Assembly: GCF_900096585.1 (NCBI RefSeq)
Contig: NZ_FMYH01000006.1
Span: 62,001-126,000, forward strand
Direction: 5' to 3'
From: Sanguibacter gelidistatuariae
GTDB taxonomy: Bacteria > Actinomycetota > Actinomycetes > Actinomycetales > Cellulomonadaceae
DNA length: 64,000 bases
The position numbers and the translations under genes were made by a program. A model generated the notes under the pieces. It made no database searches. It worked only from the letters and a program-made list of their open reading frames with translations, and was not told the DNA's origin. Shown here one piece after another: positions 60,080 to 64,000 of this stretch (its first letter is position 1; each line of letters begins with the position of its first letter).

Positions 60080-61003
60080 GTGATCATCACCATGCCTGAG
60101 ACCACGGCCGGCGCCGTGGCAAAACGCCTCATCAAGATCCGCGAAGAGGGCGGCGCCGTCGCCCTCGGCCGCGTCCTCACGCTCGTCATCGTCGCCGACG
60201 AGTCGGACGTCGAGGAGTCTGTCGACGCCGCCAACGACGCCAGCCGCGAGCACCCGTGCCGCATCCTGGTGATCGCCCCCGCGAAGGGCTCCGTGACCAA
60301 CCGGCTCGATGCGGAGATCCGCGTCGGCGGTGACGCCGGGGCCAGCGAGGTCATCGTCCTGCGTCCCTCGCCCGTGCTCGCAGAGCACCCCGACACGCTC
60401 ATCATGGCGCTCCTGCTGCCCGACGCACCGATCGTGGCCTGGTGGCCGAGCGAGTTCCCCGCCAGCCCGTCGACGGACCTGATCGGCCAGATGGCCAAGA
60501 TCCGCATCACCGACTCGATGCGCTGCGCGGACCCCCTCGAGGCGCTCAAGACCCTGCGCAGCAACCACCGGCCCGGAGACATCGACCTGGCCTGGACCCG
60601 AGTGACCGTGTGGCGGGGGCTGCTTGCCGCGGCCCTCGACCAGCCCCCCTACGAGTCCGTGACCGAGGCCGTGGTCGCGGGCGACCTGGCCCACCCCTCG
60701 GTGGACCTGCTCGCCGCCTGGATCGCGCAACGGCTCAAGTGCACGGTGTCGATCGAGCGCAACCACGCAGCGAACGCGATCACCAAGGTCGTGCTGCGCC
60801 GCAAGTCCGGGGACATCGCCCTCGTGCGCCCGGACGGCCGGATCGCGACCCTCTCCCAGCCCGGCCAGCCCGACCACCGCATCGCCCTGCCGGTCCGCGA
60901 GCTGCGCGAGTGCCTCTCCGAAGAGCTGCGCCGGCTCGACCCGGACGAGGTCTACGGGGAGGTCCTGGCCAAGGGCCTGGCCCGCGTGGAGGCGTCGCAA
61001 TGA
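60080..61003 (+). CDS. opcA: Glucose-6-phosphate dehydrogenase assembly protein OpcA
   Basis: The 307-residue protein is the actinobacterial and cyanobacterial factor needed for full Zwf activity. Recognisable parts are GRVLTLVIVADESDVEESVD, ANDASREHPCRILVIAPAKG, LLLPDAPIVAWWPSEFPASP and ITDSMRCADPLEAL. Start GTG 60080. The stop overlaps the pgl start by 4 bases, so both are translated together. Confidence 0.93.
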   Translation: MIITMPETTAGAVAKRLIKIREEGGAVALGRVLTLVIVADESDVEESVDAANDASREHPCRILVIAPAKGSVTNRLDAEIRVGGDAGASEVIVLRPSPVLAEHPDTLIMALLLPDAPIVAWWPSEFPASPSTDLIGQMAKIRITDSMRCADPLEALKTLRSNHRPGDIDLAWTRVTVWRGLLAAALDQPPYESVTEAVVAGDLAHPSVDLLAAWIAQRLKCTVSIERNHAANAITKVVLRRKSGDIALVRPDGRIATLSQPGQPDHRIALPVRELRECLSEELRRLDPDEVYGEVLAKGLARVEASQ

Positions 61004-61743
61004 CCGGCCAGCGCCTCGTCGTCGTCCATCCCGACGCCGAAGTCCTCGCCGAGGCCGCCGCCGCCCGACTCCTGACACGCATCCTCGACCTGCAGTCGGT
61101 CCGGTCCCCCGTGCACGTCGTGCTGACCGGAGGCACCGTCGGCATCAAGACCCTTGCCGCCGTCGCGAACAGCACCGTCCGCCACGCGGTCGACTGGACC
61201 GGCGTCCACCTGTGGTGGGGCGACGAGCGCTACCTGCCCGACGGCGACGCCGACCGCAACGAGACCCAGGCCCGCGGCGCGCTGCTCGATCACCTCGACG
61301 GGCTCCCCGCGGGCAACGTGCACCCGATGCCGGCGGCGGACGGCGAGCACGACGTCGACTGGGCGGCCGAGCAGTACGCCGCCGAGCTCGCCCGCTTCGC
61401 CCCCGAGGGATCGGCTGCTCCAGTCTTCGACGTCGTGCTGCTGGGCATGGGCCCCGACGCACATGTCGCGTCGCTGTTCCCCGGGCACCCGGCTGGCACC
61501 GTCACGGGTCGACCCACGGTCGGGGTGCGCAGCTCCCCCAAGCCACCGCCCGAGCGGGTCTCCCTCACCTTCGAGATGATCCAGGCCTCGAGCGAGGTAT
61601 GGATCATCGCCGCGGGAGCCGAGAAGGCCGACGCCGTGTCGGCCGGCTTGGCCGGCGCCGACCGGGCGACCGCTCCCGCCGCCGCGGCGACCGGCACCCG
61701 GCTCACGCTGTGGTTGCTGGACTCGGCGGCCGCGAGCCGCTGA
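61000..61743 (+). CDS. pgl: 6-phosphogluconolactonase
   Basis: The 247-residue enzyme hydrolyses 6-phosphogluconolactone. Motifs: HVVLTGGTVGIKTLAAVANS, VHLWWGDERYLPDGDADRNE with the conserved WWGDER, and VVLLGMGPDAHVASLFPGHP with the GMGxDxHxASLFP signature. ATG 61000 overlaps opcA. It is the last gene of the pentose phosphate operon and is followed after 31 bases by a strong terminator. Confidence 0.94.
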   Translation: MTGQRLVVVHPDAEVLAEAAAARLLTRILDLQSVRSPVHVVLTGGTVGIKTLAAVANSTVRHAVDWTGVHLWWGDERYLPDGDADRNETQARGALLDHLDGLPAGNVHPMPAADGEHDVDWAAEQYAAELARFAPEGSAAPVFDVVLLGMGPDAHVASLFPGHPAGTVTGRPTVGVRSSPKPPPERVSLTFEMIQASSEVWIIAAGAEKADAVSAGLAGADRATAPAAAATGTRLTLWLLDSAAASR

Positions 61744-61774
61744 CCGCGCCGATTCGGGGCGCCTGAGCCGAATA

Positions 61775-61809
61775 CGAAAGGCCGGTCGACAGCGTCGACC
61801 GGCCTTTCG
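61775..61809. terminator. Bidirectional terminator between pgl and rbpA
   Basis: A perfect 16-bp stem (CGAAAGGCCGGTCGAC at 61775-61790, GTCGACCGGCCTTTCG at 61794-61809) with loop AGC lies between convergent genes. The AAAG/CTTT ends give a short T run in both directions, so it can stop both transcripts. Confidence 0.88.
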
Positions 61810-61836
61810 CGTACCTCTGTGTCGGCGACGTCTCCG

Positions 61837-62184
61837 TCAGCGACCGCGCCGGGCCCGCAACGTAGCGAGAGCCTCCGCGAGGAGCGCCTCGCCGTCCTCT
61901 TCGGTCCGACGTTCCTTCACGTAGGCGAGGTGCGTCTTGTACGGCACGTTGCGTTGGGTGCTCGGCGGATTCTGCTGGTCCTGCCCCGCTGGGCAGCCGC
62001 AGCTGGTGCAGTCCCAGAGCTCAGGCGCCTGGGCACCGGACTCGATCGAGAAGCTCGGACGTGTCTCATGTGAGTTCGCGCAGTAGTACGACACGAAGAA
62101 CCGGGGCGCGGTGTTCCCACGCTCGGCCTCGCCCCTCGGTCCAGCGCCAACTCGCGATCCGCGGATCGCACTACCACCAGCCAC
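61837..62184 (-). CDS. rbpA: RNA polymerase-binding protein RbpA
   Basis: The 115-residue protein stabilises open promoter complexes with group 1 sigma factors in Actinobacteria. It has YYCANSHETRPSFSIESGAQ and APELWDCTSCGCPAGQDQ, the zinc-site region, and the sigma-binding helix KTHLAYVKERRTEEDGEALL. Start GTG 62184. The gene lies 27 bases after secG and ends 28 bases before the shared terminator. Confidence 0.94.
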   Translation of the reverse strand: MAGGSAIRGSRVGAGPRGEAERGNTAPRFFVSYYCANSHETRPSFSIESGAQAPELWDCTSCGCPAGQDQQNPPSTQRNVPYKTHLAYVKERRTEEDGEALLAEALATLRARRGR

Positions 62185-62211
62185 AGAAGCTCCCGCTGCA
62201 GAAGAGAAAGG

Positions 62212-62454
62212 TCACGAGACCTTTTGGATGAGACCCAGCAGCACGACCGAGACGAACCAGACCAGGGCGAAGCCGATGGTGATGCGGTTGAGGTTGCGCT
62301 CAGCGACTCCGGAGCTGCCGACGCCGCTCGAGGCGCCGCCACCGAACATGTCCGAGAGTCCGCCACCCTTGCCCTTGTGCAGCAGGATGAGCATGATCAG
62401 GAAAGCGCTCGTCAGGACGAGGATGACGTTCAGGGCGATACGCAAGATGTCCAC
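62212..62454 (-). CDS. secG: Protein translocase subunit SecG
   Basis: The 80-residue protein has two membrane helices (IALNVILVLTSAFLIMLILL and ITIGFALVWFVSVVLLGLIQ) separated by HKGKGGGLSDMFGGG, the SecG signature. It assists SecYEG. Start GTG 62454. Position between tpiA and rbpA is standard for Actinobacteria. Confidence 0.94.
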   Translation of the reverse strand: MDILRIALNVILVLTSAFLIMLILLHKGKGGGLSDMFGGGASSGVGSSGVAERNLNRITIGFALVWFVSVVLLGLIQKVS

Positions 62455-62566
62455 AGACTCGTTCTTTCTACTTCATCGATGGGTGATCCGCGCGGAGACA
62501 GACCGTGACGCACGACACGCTCCGCGTCGGGTCAAGGATAAGCCACTTGAGCGGGCCTGACGCACA

Positions 62567-62598
62567 TGGCTCACCGAGACGGTCGTCTCGGTGAGCCA
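62567..62598 (-). terminator. Hairpin terminator after tpiA
   Basis: A perfect 15-bp stem (TGGCTCACCGAGACG at 62567-62581, CGTCTCGGTGAGCCA at 62584-62598) with a 2-base loop lies 41 bases after the tpiA stop. No T run follows, as is usual for many actinobacterial I-shaped terminators. Confidence 0.7.
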
Positions 62599-62638
62599 CG
62601 GCACCCCGACGGCGTCGTCGACGCCGCCGGATCGTGTA

Positions 62639-63421
62639 TCAGCCCTGGTAGCCGGCGATCTTCGCAAACTCTTCGGGGTCGAGGCTCGCCCCGCCGACGA
62701 GGGCGCCGTCGACGTCCTGCTCCTTCATGAGCTCGGCGATCGAGGAGGACTTGACCGAACCGCCATAGAGCACGCGGACGGCGTCGGCCACGTCGGCCGA
62801 GTACAGCTCCGCGAGGCGGACGCGGATGGCTCCGGCAACCTCCTGCGCGTCCTGCGGGGTGGCGACCTCGCCGGTGCCGATGGCCCAGACGGGCTCGTAG
62901 GCGATGACGACCTTGGCCGCGTCCTCGGCCGAGAAGCCGGCGAGAGCGCCGTCGACCTGGGCGAGGGCGTAGGAGACCTGGTCCCCGGCCTTGCGGATGT
63001 CGAGGGCCTCGCCCACGCAGATGATCGGGATGATGCCGTGCGCGAGGGCCGCCTTGGACTTGGCGTTGACGAGCGCGTCGTCCTCGTTGTGGTACTGGCG
63101 GCGCTCGGAGTGACCGACCGCGACGTACTTCACGCCGAGCTTGGACAGGAACACCGGGGAGATCTCGCCGGTGTACGCACCGGAGACGTGCTGTGACACG
63201 TCCTGGGCACCGTAGCTCAGCTCAAGCTTGTCGGCGTCGACGAGGGTCTGCACGCTGCGCAGGTCCGTGAACGGGACGAGCACGGTGACCTCGACGGCCG
63301 AGAAGTCGTGCTTGGCGTCCTTGAGGGTCCAGGCGAGCTTCTGCGCCAGCTGGATCGCCTCGGTGTGGTCCTTGTTCATCTTCCAGTTGCCCGCGATGAG
63401 CGGGGTACGGGAGCTAGCCAT
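62639..63421 (-). CDS. tpiA: Triosephosphate isomerase
   Basis: The 260-residue glycolytic enzyme has [12 protein letters not shown] with the catalytic Lys, [16 protein letters not shown] with the catalytic His, [20 protein letters not shown] with the catalytic Glu, and [16 protein letters not shown] and [17 protein letters not shown] at the end. ATG 63421 is 55 bases after the pgk stop; the two are commonly one transcript. Confidence 0.96.
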   Translation of the reverse strand: MASSRTPLIAGNWKMNKDHTEAIQLAQKLAWTLKDAKHDFSAVEVTVLVPFTDLRSVQTLVDADKLELSYGAQDVSQHVSGAYTGEISPVFLSKLGVKYVAVGHSERRQYHNEDDALVNAKSKAALAHGIIPIICVGEALDIRKAGDQVSYALAQVDGALAGFSAEDAAKVVIAYEPVWAIGTGEVATPQDAQEVAGAIRVRLAELYSADVADAVRVLYGGSVKSSSIAELMKEQDVDGALVGGASLDPEEFAKIAGYQG

Positions 63422-63476
63422 AGTGATGTCTACCTTCTACGTCGGTGCTGCGTCGGTGCGTGCGGGTGTGCGTACG

Positions 63477-64000
63477 TCAGGCGTCGAGGACGGCGATGCC
63501 GGGCAGCGACTTGCCCTCGAGGAACTCCAGGCTCGCGCCACCACCGGTCGAGATGTGGCTGAAGCCGGCCTCGTCGAAGCCGAGGATGCGCACGGCCGCG
63601 GCCGAGTCGCCGCCGCCGACGATCGAGAACCCGCCGTTGGCAGTCGCGTCGACGAGCGCCTGCGCGACGGCGCGGGTGCCACCGGAGAACGCCTCGAACT
63701 CGAAGACGCCGGCCGGGCCGTTCCAGACCACGGTCTTGGCGTCGACGATCTTCGATGCGAAGAGCTTCTGGGAGTCGGGGCCGATGTCCAGGCCGATCTT
63801 TCCGTCCGGGATAGCGTCCGCAGCGACGACCTCGGCGGGCGAGTCCGCCTTGAACTCGCTGGCCACGATGATGTCGGTCGGCAGGACGATCTCCACGCCG
63901 GCCTTCTCGGCGTCGGCCAGGTAACCCTTGACGGTATCGATCTGGTCGGCCTCGAGCAGGGAGTTGCCGACCGGGTAGCCCTTGGCCGCGAGGAAGGTGA
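63477..64000 (-). CDS. pgk: Phosphoglycerate kinase, N-terminus beyond the window
   Basis: The visible C-terminal part of about 174 residues includes [20 protein letters not shown], then [60 protein letters not shown] and [20 protein letters not shown], typical of Pgk; [20 protein letters not shown] is the end of the catalytic core. The enzyme makes ATP from 1,3-bisphosphoglycerate. The N-terminal domain is cut by the window edge. Confidence 0.96.
   Translation of the reverse strand, partial: TFLAAKGYPVGNSLLEADQIDTVKGYLADAEKAGVEIVLPTDIIVASEFKADSPAEVVAADAIPDGKIGLDIGPDSQKLFASKIVDAKTVVWNGPAGVFEFEAFSGGTRAVAQALVDATANGGFSIVGGGDSAAAVRILGFDEAGFSHISTGGGASLEFLEGKSLPGIAVLDA

Overview
The window is GC-rich actinobacterial DNA. 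Gene content and order on the right (pgk-tpiA-secG-rbpA, pgl-opcA-zwf-tal-tkt, ctaB, xerD, parA-scpA-scpB-rluB-aroH-cmk-plsC-der, a eukaryote-type UGPase) point to the Micrococcales, probably near Cellulomonadaceae, Sanguibacteraceae or Promicromonosporaceae; the exact genus cannot be read from the sequence.

Two blocks meet at a tRNA-Pro(GGG) gene at about 43.8 kb. Everything left of it looks like part of an integrative and conjugative element (ICE) whose left end lies outside the window; no integrase, relaxase or replication initiator is visible. Region A (0-10.9 kb, minus strand) is a tightly overlapping type IV secretion operon: pilin-like DUF6112 protein, TrbL-like membrane protein, SCO6880-type protein, VirB4-like ATPase, a DnaB-N-domain protein, VirD4-like coupling protein, a transglycosylase/CHAP wall hydrolase and an ArdC-like antirestriction protein. 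Region B (11-21.2 kb) is cargo of lower GC: an orphan TY-Chap-like gene, a dead IS5-type transposase end, a translationally coupled HepA/RapA-like helicase plus sacsin/HSP90-type ATPase pair, and, divergent from it, a DUF262-DUF1524-ATL-DUF4268 fusion of the GmrSD type. This trio is the best candidate for an undescribed defence system. Region C (21.4-34.6 kb, minus strand) is a Tad/Flp pilus locus headed by a possible regulator and two tandemly duplicated lipoprotein genes, and ended by a membrane-spanning LysM-BTAD regulator. Region D (34.6-43.8 kb) holds two copies of a control region rich in ATGACG motifs, an AbiEi antitoxin with a truncated AbiEii toxin, an excisionase-like HTH protein, several unknown genes, HAD and HD hydrolases and a TY-Chap2-like gene. 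Next to the tRNA terminator lies a perfect 12-bp tandem repeat typical of integrase arm sites.

Region E (43.8-64 kb) is core chromosome. It carries UDP-glucose synthesis, ribosome assembly (Der), phospholipid acylation, nucleotide and aromatic metabolism, chromosome condensation and segregation (ParA, ScpAB, XerD), heme O synthesis, the whole oxidative and non-oxidative pentose phosphate operon, RbpA, SecG and lower glycolysis.

Coding starts were chosen from Shine-Dalgarno spacing and from overlaps with the upstream stop; many are GTG. All family calls are from reading the translations, with no database search.
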